NCBI RefSeq assembly: GCF_008369105.1
Contig: NZ_VINQ01000001.1
Coordinates: 372,001-436,000 of the forward strand
DNA: 64,000 nt
Reading direction: 5' to 3'
Source: Aquicoccus porphyridii
Lineage (GTDB): Bacteria; Pseudomonadota; Alphaproteobacteria; Rhodobacterales; Rhodobacteraceae
Each line of letters starts with the position of its first letter. The stretch's first letter is position 1. The notes beneath the pieces were generated by a model. The model made no database searches and had not been told where the DNA came from. It saw nothing but the letters and a program-made list of their open reading frames with translations. The translations under genes were made by a program, and so were the position numbers. Positions 26,969 through 35,875 of the stretch are shown piece by piece.

Positions 26969-27913
26969 ATGCCGATCAAGCTTCCTTCCGACCTGCCTGC
27001 CTTCGACGTTCTCACGCGCGAGGGTGTGCAGGTCATGGACGAGGACGCCGCCGCGCGGCAGGATATCCGCCCACTGCGCATCGGGCTTCTTAACCTCATG
27101 CCCAAGAAGATCCAGACCGAGAACCAGTTCGCCCGCCTGATTGGCGCCACCCCGCTCCAGATCGAGCTTTCGCTGATCCGGATGAGCGAACACGAGACCA
27201 GGAACACCGCCGCCGACCATATGGAGAGCTTCTACCGCCCCTTCACGGACGTGAGGCAAACCGGCGAGAAATTCGACGGGCTGATCATCACCGGCGCCCC
27301 GATCGAACATCTCGATTTCGACGATGTCACCTATATCGACGAGTTGCGCAGCGTGTTCGACTGGACCCAGACCCACGTGCATTCCACGTTCGGGGTCTGC
27401 TGGGGCGGCATGGCAATGATCAATCATCTGCACGGCATCCGTAAACACATGCTGCCGCACAAGGCGTTCGGCTGTTTCCGGCATCAGAATCTCGCCCCCG
27501 CTTCGCCCTATCTGCGCGGCTTTTCCGACGATTGCGTGATCCCCGTCTCGCGCTGGACCGAGGTCCGGCAGGACGAGATCGACGCGGTGCCCGCGCTCTC
27601 GACCCTGCTGGGCAGCGACGAGGTCGGCCCCTGCCTTGTCGAAGACCCGGACCATCGCGCGCTCTATATCTTCAACCATTTCGAGTATGACAGCGACACA
27701 CTCAAACAGGAATACGACCGCGACGTCGCTTCGGGCGCCGAGATCATCGTGCCGGTCAACTATTACCCGGATGACAACCCGGCCCTTACGCCCCAGAACC
27801 GCTGGCGCAGCCATGCGCATCTGCTCTATGGCAACTGGATTTCCGAGATCTACGAGACAACCCCTTATGATATCTCGAAGATCGGGATAGAAGTCACCGA
27901 TTGGCGGAGGTAG
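26969..27913 (+). CDS. metA: Homoserine O-acyltransferase, predicted acetyl-CoA-specific
   Basis: Acylates the hydroxyl of homoserine, the first committed step of methionine synthesis. MetA family features are ILNLMPKK-type [14 protein letters not shown], the catalytic Cys144 ([10 protein letters not shown]) and the catalytic His/Glu pair in FNHFEYD. The residue aligned with Escherichia coli Gly111 is Glu113 ([12 protein letters not shown]). Family knowledge: Glu at this place selects acetyl-CoA, Gly selects succinyl-CoA, so O-acetylhomoserine is the expected product. At 314 residues it is normal. The stop overlaps the ribosome site of the following hydrolase gene. Confidence 0.95.
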   Translation: MPIKLPSDLPAFDVLTREGVQVMDEDAAARQDIRPLRIGLLNLMPKKIQTENQFARLIGATPLQIELSLIRMSEHETRNTAADHMESFYRPFTDVRQTGEKFDGLIITGAPIEHLDFDDVTYIDELRSVFDWTQTHVHSTFGVCWGGMAMINHLHGIRKHMLPHKAFGCFRHQNLAPASPYLRGFSDDCVIPVSRWTEVRQDEIDAVPALSTLLGSDEVGPCLVEDPDHRALYIFNHFEYDSDTLKQEYDRDVASGAEIIVPVNYYPDDNPALTPQNRWRSHAHLLYGNWISEIYETTPYDISKIGIEVTDWRR

Positions 27914-27918
27914 GGCAA

Positions 27919-28887
27919 TTGAAGCTTGCCCTGATCGTCCTTGCGCTGATCGTCATTTTCGCCGGTGTTACCCTGTGGAAGGCCCGCGCCCACGAGGCCC
28001 ACGCCGAGGCCAGCCACCCGCCCGAGGGGCGCATCCTCACCGTCGACGGCCACCGGGTTCATGCCGTGGTCATGGGGCCAGATCGCGCGGACGCCCCCGA
28101 TCTGGTGCTGATCCACGGCCTCTCCGGCAACACCCGCGACTTCACCCATTCCCTCGCCCCGGCCCTGGCCACGCGGTATCGCGTGATCGTCTTCGACCGG
28201 CCCGGGCTGGGCCATTCCGAGCGGATCGACCGCACCGGTGCCACGATCGTCCAGCAGGCCGACCTCCTGTCACGGGCCGCGCGGCAACTCGGTGCCCAGC
28301 GGCCCATCGTTCTGGGGCATTCCTATGGCGGGGCGGTGGCGCTGGCCTGGGCCGTGCACCAACCCGAAAACCTCTCGGGGCTGGTCCTGGTCTCGGCCCC
28401 CTCGCAGCCCTGGCAGCGTGATCTGAGCTGGTATTACCGCCTGACCTCGCACCCGATCCTCGGGCCGATCGTGATCCCGCTCATCACCGCGTATGTGCGC
28501 GACAGCCGGGTGTCGGCCATGCTCGACGCGATCTTTGCCCCGCAAGCGCCAGACCCCGATTATGCGGCGCATGTCGGTGCGGGCCTCACGCTGCGCCGCG
28601 AGACATTGCGCACCAATGCCCTGCAACGCGCCAATCTCCTCGCCGAGATCACCGCGCTGCAACCGCATTACCACCGGATCGACCTGCCCGTCGAAAGCGT
28701 GCATGGCACCGCCGATACGACCGTCGGCCTCGACATCCACGCCGTGCCCCTGGAACAACAGATCGACGGCGCGCGCCTGACCCGGCTCGACGGGATCGGC
28801 CACATGCCCCACCATGTCGCCCGGTCCGAGGTGATCGCGGCCATCGACCGCGCCGCCGCCCGCGCAGGGGCCGGTCAACAAGAGTGA
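27919..28887 (+). CDS. Membrane-anchored alpha/beta hydrolase, probable TTG start
   Basis: Alpha/beta-hydrolase-fold protein of about 322 residues. An N-terminal hydrophobic segment (KLALIVLALIVIFAGVTLW) probably anchors it in the inner membrane. The fold begins at DLVLIHGLSGNTRDF (oxyanion region). The nucleophile elbow is VLGHSYGGAVAL with the catalytic Ser, and the catalytic His is in GIGHMPHHV. The TTG at 27919 has GGAGG eight bases upstream, overlapping the metA stop, so translation is likely coupled to metA. The substrate is unknown. Confidence 0.82.
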   Translation: MKLALIVLALIVIFAGVTLWKARAHEAHAEASHPPEGRILTVDGHRVHAVVMGPDRADAPDLVLIHGLSGNTRDFTHSLAPALATRYRVIVFDRPGLGHSERIDRTGATIVQQADLLSRAARQLGAQRPIVLGHSYGGAVALAWAVHQPENLSGLVLVSAPSQPWQRDLSWYYRLTSHPILGPIVIPLITAYVRDSRVSAMLDAIFAPQAPDPDYAAHVGAGLTLRRETLRTNALQRANLLAEITALQPHYHRIDLPVESVHGTADTTVGLDIHAVPLEQQIDGARLTRLDGIGHMPHHVARSEVIAAIDRAAARAGAGQQE

Positions 28888-28965
28888 CGCGCGACTGGCT
28901 GAATGGCTTTAGCCCCCCAGCGAAATCGGCTAATCATGGGGAACTCACGCAAGAGGATACACACC

Positions 28966-29853
28966 GTGCCCCGATCCGACCCGTTCGAGCCGCCCTTCGA
29001 CGGCGCCATCACCCGGTTTCTTGAAGACGACGCCCCCGTCACCATCCGCAATGCCATCAAACGGGCCGAAAAGGGCGATATCCTCAACCCGGACTTTCCC
29101 TATTCCGAACGCATGCCGCGCAAGGCCTATGACAAGGAACTTGACGGGCTTCAGATCGAACTGGCCAAGCTGCAACACTGGGTCAAGCAAACTGGCGCGC
29201 GCATCGCCATCGTCTTCGAGGGCCGCGACGCCGCTGGCAAGGGCGGCACGATCAAACGCTTTCGCGAGAATCTCAACCCGCGCGGTGCACGCGTCGTGGC
29301 ACTCCCGAAACCGACCGACAAAGAAGCGACGCAATGGTATTTCCAGCGCTACATCGACCACCTGCCCGCAGGCGGCGAGATCGTGTTCTATGACCGGAGC
29401 TGGTACAATCGCGGCGTCGTGGAAAACGTGTTCGGCTTTTGCACCGACGACCAACGCGAACATTTCTTTGCCCAGGTGCCCGATGTCGAACGCATGCTGG
29501 TGGACGAAGGCATCCTTCTCTTCAAGCTCTGGCTCAATGTCGGTCGCGCCGAACAGCTCATTCGCTTTCTCAAACGCGAACGCGATCCGCTGAAACACTG
29601 GAAGCTCAGCCGGATCGACGTCGAAGGTCTGGCCAAATGGGACGACTACACGCGCGCCATCGCGGAAACCTTCGAGCGTTCGCACAGCGATCACGCGCCC
29701 TGGACGATCATCCGCTCCGATGACAAGCGCCGCGCACGGGTCCATGCGATCCGCTCGGTCCTGACGCGGATCGACTATGCCCACAAGGACCGCAAGGGGC
29801 TGGGTCGGATCGACGACGCGGTTTGTGGCGGTCCCGAGATCTGGGATGCGTAA
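28966..29853 (+). CDS. ppk2: Polyphosphate kinase 2
   Basis: PPK2-family enzyme, about 295 residues, that transfers phosphate between polyphosphate and nucleoside diphosphates. The Walker A motif is [16 protein letters not shown], the Walker B-type motif is [19 protein letters not shown], and the lid region [15 protein letters not shown] is present. It is a single-domain form. I chose GTG at 28966, because AAGAGGA stands 8 bases upstream. The frame is open to 28903 but the extra residues look non-coding. The last codons overlap the start of a TetR gene. The exopolyphosphatase gene lies 1.4 kb further on. Confidence 0.93.
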   Translation: MPRSDPFEPPFDGAITRFLEDDAPVTIRNAIKRAEKGDILNPDFPYSERMPRKAYDKELDGLQIELAKLQHWVKQTGARIAIVFEGRDAAGKGGTIKRFRENLNPRGARVVALPKPTDKEATQWYFQRYIDHLPAGGEIVFYDRSWYNRGVVENVFGFCTDDQREHFFAQVPDVERMLVDEGILLFKLWLNVGRAEQLIRFLKRERDPLKHWKLSRIDVEGLAKWDDYTRAIAETFERSHSDHAPWTIIRSDDKRRARVHAIRSVLTRIDYAHKDRKGLGRIDDAVCGGPEIWDA

Positions 29854-30463
29854 ACGCGGCTATCATCACGGCAACCTGCGCCAGGCACTGATCGAGGCGG
29901 CGTTGCTGCTGATCGAGGCACGCGGCCCGACCGGCTTTACCCTGTCGGAGGCCGCCAAACAGGCCGGTGTCACCCCGGCAGCGGTCTATCGCCATTTCGA
30001 CGGGCGCGAAGACCTCATCGCCGAAGCGGCCCGGCAAGGATACGAGATTTTCGCCGATCTCATGCAATACGCCTATGACAAGGGCCAGCCTTCCGCGCTC
30101 GCCGCGTTCGAAGCCACGGGTCGCGCCTATCTCGCCTTTGCCCGCAAGTACCCGGGCCATTACATCGCGATGTTCGAAAGCGGTATCTCGGTCAACCGCA
30201 CCCCTGAACTGGCCGCCGCCTCGTCCCGCGCCCGCGCCGTCCTCGAACGCGCCGCCGATGATCTGTCACAACATATCCCGCCCGAGCAGCGCCCGCCCGC
30301 CGCGATGTTCTCGGCCCATATCTGGGCGTTGAGCCATGGCGTGGTCGAGCTTTTCGCGCGCAACTCGCCCGGCACCCGATCGCCCTATTCGCCCGAAGAC
30401 CTGCTCGAAACCGGCATCGGCATCTACCTGCGCGGTCTTGGACTGATCGAACCCGATACGTGA
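29846..30463 (+). CDS. TetR-family regulator overlapping ppk2
   Basis: TetR-type repressor of 205 residues. The N-terminal helix-turn-helix is [20 protein letters not shown] followed by [23 protein letters not shown]. The C-terminal ligand domain ([14 protein letters not shown]) resembles the WHG-type TetR C-terminal domain. The start MRKRGYHHG overlaps the ppk2 stop by 8 bases, so it is probably co-translated with ppk2. Its target is unknown; autoregulation of the ppk2 operon is one possibility. Confidence 0.88.
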   Translation: MRKRGYHHGNLRQALIEAALLLIEARGPTGFTLSEAAKQAGVTPAAVYRHFDGREDLIAEAARQGYEIFADLMQYAYDKGQPSALAAFEATGRAYLAFARKYPGHYIAMFESGISVNRTPELAAASSRARAVLERAADDLSQHIPPEQRPPAAMFSAHIWALSHGVVELFARNSPGTRSPYSPEDLLETGIGIYLRGLGLIEPDT

Positions 30464-30521
30464 ACACGACCCTTGAGACGCCTTGCACCTCGCAAGCGTG
30501 GCCAACAAGGTGCGACCGCCG

Positions 30522-31238
30522 TTAACCCCGGAACCCGGTCGCAACCACGAATTTTTCCGATGAATCCGCCCGGCTGGCCGGCGGTTTGACATTCGCGACC
30601 TTCTCGAACTTCTGCTTGAGCAGCTTCTGAAGGCTTTCTTCGGTCCCACCTGCCAGAACCTTGGCGACGAACGTGCCGCCCTCGTCGAGCACGTCAAAGG
30701 CGAATTCCGCCGCCGCCTCGCATAGCGTGATGATGCGCAAATGGTCGGTTTGCTTGTGCCCCGAGCTGGACGCGGCCATGTCGCTCATCACCACGTCGGC
30801 CTTGCCGCCCAGCCACGCCTTGACCTTTTCATCCGCCCCCTCGTCAAGAAAATCGAGCTGATGCAGCTCGGCCCCCACGATTGGCTCAACCTCTTGCAGA
30901 TCCACGCCGATGATCCGGCCCTGCTTCTTGCCGCTCTTCTCGCCCAATGCGTTGATCCGCGGCACCGCCACCTGGATCCAGCCCCCCGGCGCACAGCCCA
31001 GATCCACCACCCTCGCCCCGGGCACCAGGAACCGGTATCTGTCATCCAGTTCCATGATCTTGAACGCCGCGCGCCCGCGATACCCTTCCTTGCGGGCGCG
31101 CTGCACATAAGGATCGTTCAACTGCCGCTGCAACCACCGGGTCGAACTCAGCTTGCGCCCCCGTGCGGTCTTGACCTTCACGGTCAGGTCGCGCTGGCCG
31201 CGCCCCGATGTGTTCTTGCCTGTCGGTTTCTTCACCAT
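30522..31238 (-). CDS. rlmE: 23S rRNA (uridine-2552-2'-O)-methyltransferase RlmE
   Basis: FtsJ/RrmJ-type methyltransferase that modifies U2552 of 23S rRNA late in large-subunit assembly. SAM motif I is [16 protein letters not shown]. The K-D-K-E tetrad is placed by [11 protein letters not shown] (Lys), [19 protein letters not shown] (Asp), [10 protein letters not shown] (Lys) and the C-terminal [11 protein letters not shown] (Glu). An N-terminal basic extension of about 30 residues ([20 protein letters not shown]) is typical of alphaproteobacterial members. Downstream of ppx on the same strand, 46 bp apart. The two genes form a minus-strand pair convergent with the TetR gene. Confidence 0.95.
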   Translation of the reverse strand: MVKKPTGKNTSGRGQRDLTVKVKTARGRKLSSTRWLQRQLNDPYVQRARKEGYRGRAAFKIMELDDRYRFLVPGARVVDLGCAPGGWIQVAVPRINALGEKSGKKQGRIIGVDLQEVEPIVGAELHQLDFLDEGADEKVKAWLGGKADVVMSDMAASSSGHKQTDHLRIITLCEAAAEFAFDVLDEGGTFVAKVLAGGTEESLQKLLKQKFEKVANVKPPASRADSSEKFVVATGFRG

Positions 31239-31284
31239 GATCGCATCCTTGCCGCCGACGAACTTTCGCAGAAAACCCGTCTCA

Positions 31285-32397
31285 TCAGAACGGCCCGTCC
31301 TCCAGAACCCCGTCCGCGCTCATCTGCGCGTAAAGCAACCCCTCGCGCAAGCCCCGGTCCGCCACCGAAAGCCGGTCGGTCGGCCAGACCCGCATCATCG
31401 CCTGCAAGATTGCCGCCCCCGACATGATCAGCGCCTGCCGGTCCTGCCCGATGCGCGGATCGCGACGCCGCCCCCCCGGACCCATCCGCAGGTAAGTCTG
31501 GATCACCCTGTCGATCTGGTCCGAGGTCATGCGCAACCCGTCCACCTTGGTCCGGTCATAGCGTTTCAATCCCAGGTGCGACGCCGCAACCGTGGTCACC
31601 GTGCCGCTGGTGCCCACGATCTGGAACCCCGCACGCGCCTGCTCGTCCTTGTAGGGCGCGAACTCGGCCAGGTTCTCCTCGAAGAACCAGCTCATCAGCG
31701 CAAACCGGGCTGCGTCGTCCTCGACATCGCGGAACTGGTCGCGCAGCGTCGCCACGCCCAGTGGCACGCTTATCCAGTCCACCACCTTGGCGGTCGGAAA
31801 CGGGCTGTCGGTGGTGTGAAACCCGGAATGCAGCCGCATGATCGCGCGCGGGCGGTCCCGCCGCGGCACGCGCGACAGGTCGATCCAGACCAGCTCGGTC
31901 GACCCGCCCCCAATATCGACCACCAGAAGCTGTTCGGTCTTGGTCGACACCAGCGGCGCACAGGAGATCACCGCCAGCCGCGCCTCCTCCTCCGGCAAGA
32001 TGATGTCCAGTTGCAGCCCAGTCTCGCGCTTGACCGTGCGGATGAAATCCTGCGCATTGCGCGCCCGCCGACAGGCTTCGGTCGCAATCAGCCGCATCCG
32101 CTTGACGTTGTGGCGCTTGAGCTTCTGTTGACAGATCCGCAGCGCCTGCACCGTGCGCGCCATCGAGGCACGACTAAGGTTCCCGGTGCGCTCAAGCCCC
32201 TGCCCAAGCTGCACCGACTTTGAAAAGCTGTCCACCACATGAAACTGGCTGCCCTTGGGTTGGGCAATCAGCATGCGGCAACTGTTGGTGCCAAGGTCCA
32301 GTGCCGCATAAAGCTGCGCAGGATCCGGCGGTCTCGGCGCGGGGCTTTCAACCGGTTTCGGGAACGCGCCCGCACCTTCGGGACGCTTGGGCGCCAT
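31285..32397 (-). CDS. Exopolyphosphatase / guanosine pentaphosphatase (Ppx/GppA)
   Basis: Ppx/GppA-family phosphatase with the ASKHA fold. Phosphate-binding motifs are [43 protein letters not shown] and the C-terminal [11 protein letters not shown]. It hydrolyses polyphosphate and/or pppGpp; the sequence does not separate these. I chose the ATG at 32397 ([10 protein letters not shown]), because GGAGGG is just upstream; the frame is open to 32502. At 370 residues it is shorter than enterobacterial Ppx (about 500), as is usual in alphaproteobacteria. It is upstream of rlmE. Confidence 0.9.
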   Translation of the reverse strand: MAPKRPEGAGAFPKPVESPAPRPPDPAQLYAALDLGTNSCRMLIAQPKGSQFHVVDSFSKSVQLGQGLERTGNLSRASMARTVQALRICQQKLKRHNVKRMRLIATEACRRARNAQDFIRTVKRETGLQLDIILPEEEARLAVISCAPLVSTKTEQLLVVDIGGGSTELVWIDLSRVPRRDRPRAIMRLHSGFHTTDSPFPTAKVVDWISVPLGVATLRDQFRDVEDDAARFALMSWFFEENLAEFAPYKDEQARAGFQIVGTSGTVTTVAASHLGLKRYDRTKVDGLRMTSDQIDRVIQTYLRMGPGGRRRDPRIGQDRQALIMSGAAILQAMMRVWPTDRLSVADRGLREGLLYAQMSADGVLEDGPF

Positions 32398-32473
32398 CTC
32401 GTCACGCCCTCCATTTCGAGTTGAGTCAAAGGTAGGCGCACCGTCGCCCCCGTGCAAGCTCTTTGTCGCCGCC

Positions 32474-33130
32474 CTATGCGAGCGGGTTGGTGAAAAAGCC
32501 ACCCAGCAAGGCGTATTCCCGCATCAAGCGCGGACGGATCGCGTCGATCGTCACCGGAGCCAGATCGTCAAGCTCCAGCTTCATCTCCGACGCGTTCTCG
32601 CGCGAGATATCGACCGCATGCCCGGTCCTGGCCTGCAAATCGTCGGCAAGCCGGGCAAGCTCCGCGGTGCGATAAACCCTGTCATAAGCGCCCAGGTCGG
32701 GCCCGACGAACAATTCGGCGGGCAAGACGTGGTGGCGGATAACCGAGGCCGCTTGCATGTAATCCTCAAGATTGCTGAAAAAGAAATCCGGGTCCGGATC
32801 GGCCGTCAGATGCGCGAACTGCGGCCATTTCAGCTTTCGACTGTTGTGCAGCTCACCGAACTGCGCCACCCGGTTGGTATAGACCGACAAGAGCCGCTTG
32901 ACCGGGTCGCGCACCACGCAAAAGCGCCAGTGATCCGCGACCGCTTCCCAGCGATGCGGGCGAAACCGGACCGTGGGATAAAGGCCATGCCAGACATCCA
33001 TGTCATCAACCGTGCCCACATCGACCGTCACATCCGGATCTATCTGCGCCAGCGCGCGCTTGACGGTCGAACACCCGGCCTTGGGCAGCGCCATATAGGC
33101 GATCTTGTGGGCACTCACGATGATCGGCAT
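32474..33130 (-). CDS. Sulfotransferase family 2 domain protein
   Basis: Predicted PAPS-dependent sulfotransferase of 218 residues. The 5'-phosphosulfate-binding loop is YMALPKAGCSTVKRAL near the N-terminus. The 3'-phosphate-binding motif is FCVVRDPVKRLLSVYTN. This matches the Sulfotransfer_2 family, whose characterised members sulfate carbohydrates. In marine roseobacters such enzymes are often tied to surface polysaccharides, but no glycan genes are near. It is upstream of ppx by 76 bp on the same strand and divergent from the C1 operon. Confidence 0.8.
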   Translation of the reverse strand: MPIIVSAHKIAYMALPKAGCSTVKRALAQIDPDVTVDVGTVDDMDVWHGLYPTVRFRPHRWEAVADHWRFCVVRDPVKRLLSVYTNRVAQFGELHNSRKLKWPQFAHLTADPDPDFFFSNLEDYMQAASVIRHHVLPAELFVGPDLGAYDRVYRTAELARLADDLQARTGHAVDISRENASEMKLELDDLAPVTIDAIRPRLMREYALLGGFFTNPLA

Positions 33131-33419
33131 CTCTGCCCTTCGCCGGGTTGTCTGTTTTATGCGTTACTGCTCGCAGAGCACACTAGCCACTTCGGCTGTG
33201 GAATTCAACGCTCGCTCCTGCGCGCGATCCCCGACAAACCGTGTTGAAACCCTCTCATACAGGACATGAGCATTTCGGGCCGCCCGCCCTCTCGCCGAGC
33301 GGCCACAAGGCGGTTATGATGGGGCGCGTCGCTTGTGCGCGTCATCGTGTCGAAAATCCGCCTTTGGTCACGCCTACGACTCTCTATTGAGGGGGTCACC
33401 GAGAGAGAGGGAATCATCC
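33131..33419. other. Intergenic region between a sulfotransferase gene and the C1 operon
   Basis: This 289-bp divergent gap shows no convincing gene; a 70-codon minus-strand frame (33205-33417) is Arg-rich and has no ribosome site. It must hold the promoters of both flanking transcription units. I could not identify -35/-10 boxes or a riboswitch with confidence. Confidence 0.5.
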
Positions 33420-33716
33420 ATGGCCGATGTCACAATCGTCTATTGGCGGGACATCCCCGCACAGGTCATCGTCGGCAAGGGCCGCCGGGGCAGCAAGATG
33501 CCCCTGCCCGAGCGTTTCGAACAGGCGATCGACCGCGCGGCGATGAAGGTGGGCGCGGCCGAGACCGACGCCTATCTCGCCGAATGGCGCAAGGCCCCGT
33601 CCTTCTCGGTCGACGGAGACCCCGCCGATGTCGCCGCGGCCGAAGCCGCCCGTATCGACGCGGAATATGATCAGGATCGCCTCAAGGCCCTGATCGCCAA
33701 CGATGGATGGGCGTGA
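33420..33716 (+). CDS. PF13769 'virulence factor' family protein
   Basis: Small cytosolic protein of 98 residues: MADVTIVYWRDIPAQVIVGK then GRRGSKMPLPERFEQAIDRAAMK. It matches the family named virulence factor (PF13769), whose biochemical function is unknown despite the name. The start at 33420 follows GAGGG by 8 bases. It is the first gene of a three-gene plus-strand operon with a methylene-THF reductase (28 bp on) and a methyl-THF:corrinoid methyltransferase. This pairing suggests a role in C1 transfer to a corrinoid rather than virulence. Confidence 0.82.
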   Translation: MADVTIVYWRDIPAQVIVGKGRRGSKMPLPERFEQAIDRAAMKVGAAETDAYLAEWRKAPSFSVDGDPADVAAAEAARIDAEYDQDRLKALIANDGWA

Positions 33717-33744
33717 GCCCCGTATGCGCCTTTGGGAGCCGATC

Positions 33745-34689
33745 ATGTCGCTTTTGAATTTCCGCAAGAAAGACACCACCCCCGGCGCCGCCAGCCCGGT
33801 CAGCCCGCAGGTTGAGGCATTCCTCAAGGGCTATTCGATCGAGGTGATGCCGCGCACCGCCGAAAAGGTCGAGAATTTCCGCGACCTGCTGCCCGCAGGC
33901 ACGCGCGTCTACATTGCCCATATCGAGGGCACGCCCATCGAGGAGATGGTCGCCACCGCTGCGCGCCTTGCGCGCGATGGCTATCCGGTGATGCCGCATT
34001 TCCCGGCCCGCATCATCCACGATACCGCCATGCTGGAAAACTGGATCGCCATGTACCAGGGCGAAGCGGGTGTCGATCAGGCGCTCCTGCTCGCCGGTGG
34101 CGTGAACAAGCCGCATGGCGATTTCCACAGCTCGATGCAGTTGTTGGAAACCGGCCTCTTCGACAAGGCCGGGTTCAAGCGCCTGCATGTCGCCGGTCAC
34201 CCCGAAGGCAACCGCGACATCGACCCCGATGGCGGCATGAAGAACGTCGAGGACGCCATCCACTGGAAGCAGAGATTTTCCGAGCGCACCGACGCGAAAA
34301 TGGCCCTTGCCACGCAATTCGCCTTCGAGGCCGCGCCAATCGTGAAATGGGCCGACGGGTTGAAAGCCGCCGGAATCACCCTGCCCATCCATATCGGCAT
34401 CGCCGGCCCGGCCAAGCTCCAGACCATGATCAAGTTCGCCGTGGCCTGCGGCGTCGGCCCCTCGATCCGCGTGCTTCAGCGCCGGGCGCGGGATGTCTCG
34501 AAACTGCTGCTGCCTTACGAGCCGACCGACGTGCTCACCGATCTCGCCGCCCACAAGGCGGCCAACCCCGACAGCCTGATCGAACAGGTCCATTTCTTCC
34601 CGCTCGGCGGGATCAAGACCAATGCCCAATGGGCGATCGACCACGGTGGCACCTCCGCCACCCCCGCCAGCCAGCAAGCGCAAGGATAA
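33745..34689 (+). CDS. Methylenetetrahydrofolate reductase
   Basis: MTHFR-family flavoprotein of about 314 residues that reduces 5,10-methylene-THF to 5-methyl-THF. The barrel begins at SIEVMPRTAEKVENFRDLLP; the conserved parts are YIAHIEGTPIEEMVATAARLARDGYPVMPHFPARI, LLLAGGVNKPHGDF, VAGHPEGNRDI and ALATQFAFEAAPIVKW. It is divergent from classical MetF. I prefer the ATG at 33745 (MSLLNFRKK), which has GGGAG upstream; another ATG at 33724 lacks one. It ends 4 bp before the corrinoid methyltransferase start, so the reduced folate would pass directly to that enzyme. Confidence 0.85.
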   Translation: MSLLNFRKKDTTPGAASPVSPQVEAFLKGYSIEVMPRTAEKVENFRDLLPAGTRVYIAHIEGTPIEEMVATAARLARDGYPVMPHFPARIIHDTAMLENWIAMYQGEAGVDQALLLAGGVNKPHGDFHSSMQLLETGLFDKAGFKRLHVAGHPEGNRDIDPDGGMKNVEDAIHWKQRFSERTDAKMALATQFAFEAAPIVKWADGLKAAGITLPIHIGIAGPAKLQTMIKFAVACGVGPSIRVLQRRARDVSKLLLPYEPTDVLTDLAAHKAANPDSLIEQVHFFPLGGIKTNAQWAIDHGGTSATPASQQAQG

Positions 34690-34693
34690 GTAC

Positions 34694-35776
34694 ATGACCC
34701 GCACCATCGTCGAATCGAAAACCAGGACCGCGATCATCGGATTTGATCAGCCCTTTTGCGTCATCGGCGAACGGATCAACCCCACCGGGCGCAAGATCCT
34801 CAACGAAGAGCTGGAACGCGACGATTTCAGCCGGGTCGAGGCCGACGCGCTGGCCCAGGTCGCAGCGGGCGCCACGGTGCTCGACATCAACTCGGGCGCG
34901 GTGTTCTCGAACAAGATGGCCGAAGATCCGCGTTATGCCGACAACAATTTCGTCGAACCCACGCTGATGCGGCAACTGGTCGAGGTGGTGCAGCGGGTCG
35001 TCGACGTGCCGCTCTGCATCGACAGCTCGGTGCCCGGCGCGCTGGAAAACGGCCTCGCCGCCGCCGAGGGACGCCCGCTTTTGAACTCCGTCACCGGCGA
35101 GGAAGAACGGCTCGAACTCGTGCTGCCGCTGGTCAAGAAATACAACGTGCCGGTGGTGGCGATCAGCAATGACGACACCGGCATTTCCGAAGACCCCGAT
35201 GTGCGCTTCGCGGTGGCGAAAAAGATCGTCGAACGCGCCGCCGATTTCGGCATCCCGGCGCATGACATCGTGGTCGACCCGCTGGTCATGCCGATCGGCG
35301 CGATGGGCACCGCCGGTTTGCAGGTCTTTACCCTCGTGCGCCGCCTGCGCGAGGAACTGGGCGTCAACACGACCTGCGGCGCGTCCAACATCTCGTTCGG
35401 CCTGCCCAACCGCCACGGCATCAACAACGCCTTCCTGCCCATGGCGATCACCGCGGGCATGACCAGCGCCATCATGAACCCGGTCGCCCTGCCCATCGGA
35501 CCGACGAAAATCGCCGAGAAGAAGGCCGAAGTGGCCGCGGCCGGAATCATCCTGCCCGAGGACATCGACGATGAAACCTTCGTCACGCTTTTCGGTCTGG
35601 GCTCCACCAAACCCCGCGCCGGCAAGGAGATGGAGGCGATCCGCGCCGCCAATTTCCTGACCAACAACGATGATGGCGGCGCCGAGTGGATCAACTTCAA
35701 CAAGGTCGCTCCGAAGCCCGGTCACGAAAACCGAGGTCGCGCCGGTCGCACCGGAGGCCGCCGCCGCCGCGCCTGA
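34694..35776 (+). CDS. Methyltetrahydrofolate:corrinoid methyltransferase (pterin-binding)
   Basis: Pterin-binding TIM-barrel enzyme that moves the methyl group of 5-methyl-THF to a corrinoid protein. Family motifs are CVIGERINPTGRKILNEEL, AGATVLDINSGAVFS, VPLCIDSSVPGALENGL, LLNSVTGEEER, and CGASNISFGLPNRHGINNAFLPMA. The C-terminus is a basic GRAGRTGGRRRR-type tail, which I believe is usual in this subfamily. The start at 34694 follows AAGGA. No corrinoid-binding or homocysteine-binding domain is fused. In some Rhodobacteraceae methionine synthase is reported to be split into separate proteins; this may be its folate component. Confidence 0.87.
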   Translation: MTRTIVESKTRTAIIGFDQPFCVIGERINPTGRKILNEELERDDFSRVEADALAQVAAGATVLDINSGAVFSNKMAEDPRYADNNFVEPTLMRQLVEVVQRVVDVPLCIDSSVPGALENGLAAAEGRPLLNSVTGEEERLELVLPLVKKYNVPVVAISNDDTGISEDPDVRFAVAKKIVERAADFGIPAHDIVVDPLVMPIGAMGTAGLQVFTLVRRLREELGVNTTCGASNISFGLPNRHGINNAFLPMAITAGMTSAIMNPVALPIGPTKIAEKKAEVAAAGIILPEDIDDETFVTLFGLGSTKPRAGKEMEAIRAANFLTNNDDGGAEWINFNKVAPKPGHENRGRAGRTGGRRRRA

Positions 35777-35791
35777 TCCATGTTCGAACCC

Positions 35792-35827
35792 CGTGACCCT
35801 GCGCGAATGCAACACCGCGGGGTCACG
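35792..35827. terminator. Strong hairpin after the C1 operon
   Basis: CGTGACCCTGCG (35792-35803) pairs with CGCGGGGTCACG (35816-35827), a 12-bp stem with one G-U pair and a 12-base loop. It lies 15 bp after the methyltransferase stop and about 50 bp before the end of the convergent Stf0 gene. No T-run follows, so factor-independent termination is uncertain, but position and strength suggest a transcript-end structure. Confidence 0.5.
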
Positions 35828-35875
35828 AGCCTTTCAGGCATTCAGCACTTGATCCGTTGCAATACCTCGCCGACC

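Noticed and set aside
33205-33417. 70-codon minus-strand frame before the C1 operon
   Set aside because: Arg-rich composition, no ribosome site, and it covers what should be a promoter region.
35700-35776. Frameshift at the 3' end of the corrinoid methyltransferase gene, because the tail is arginine-rich
   Set aside because: A short basic tail after the barrel is, as I recall, usual in this subfamily, and all conserved motifs are in one frame.
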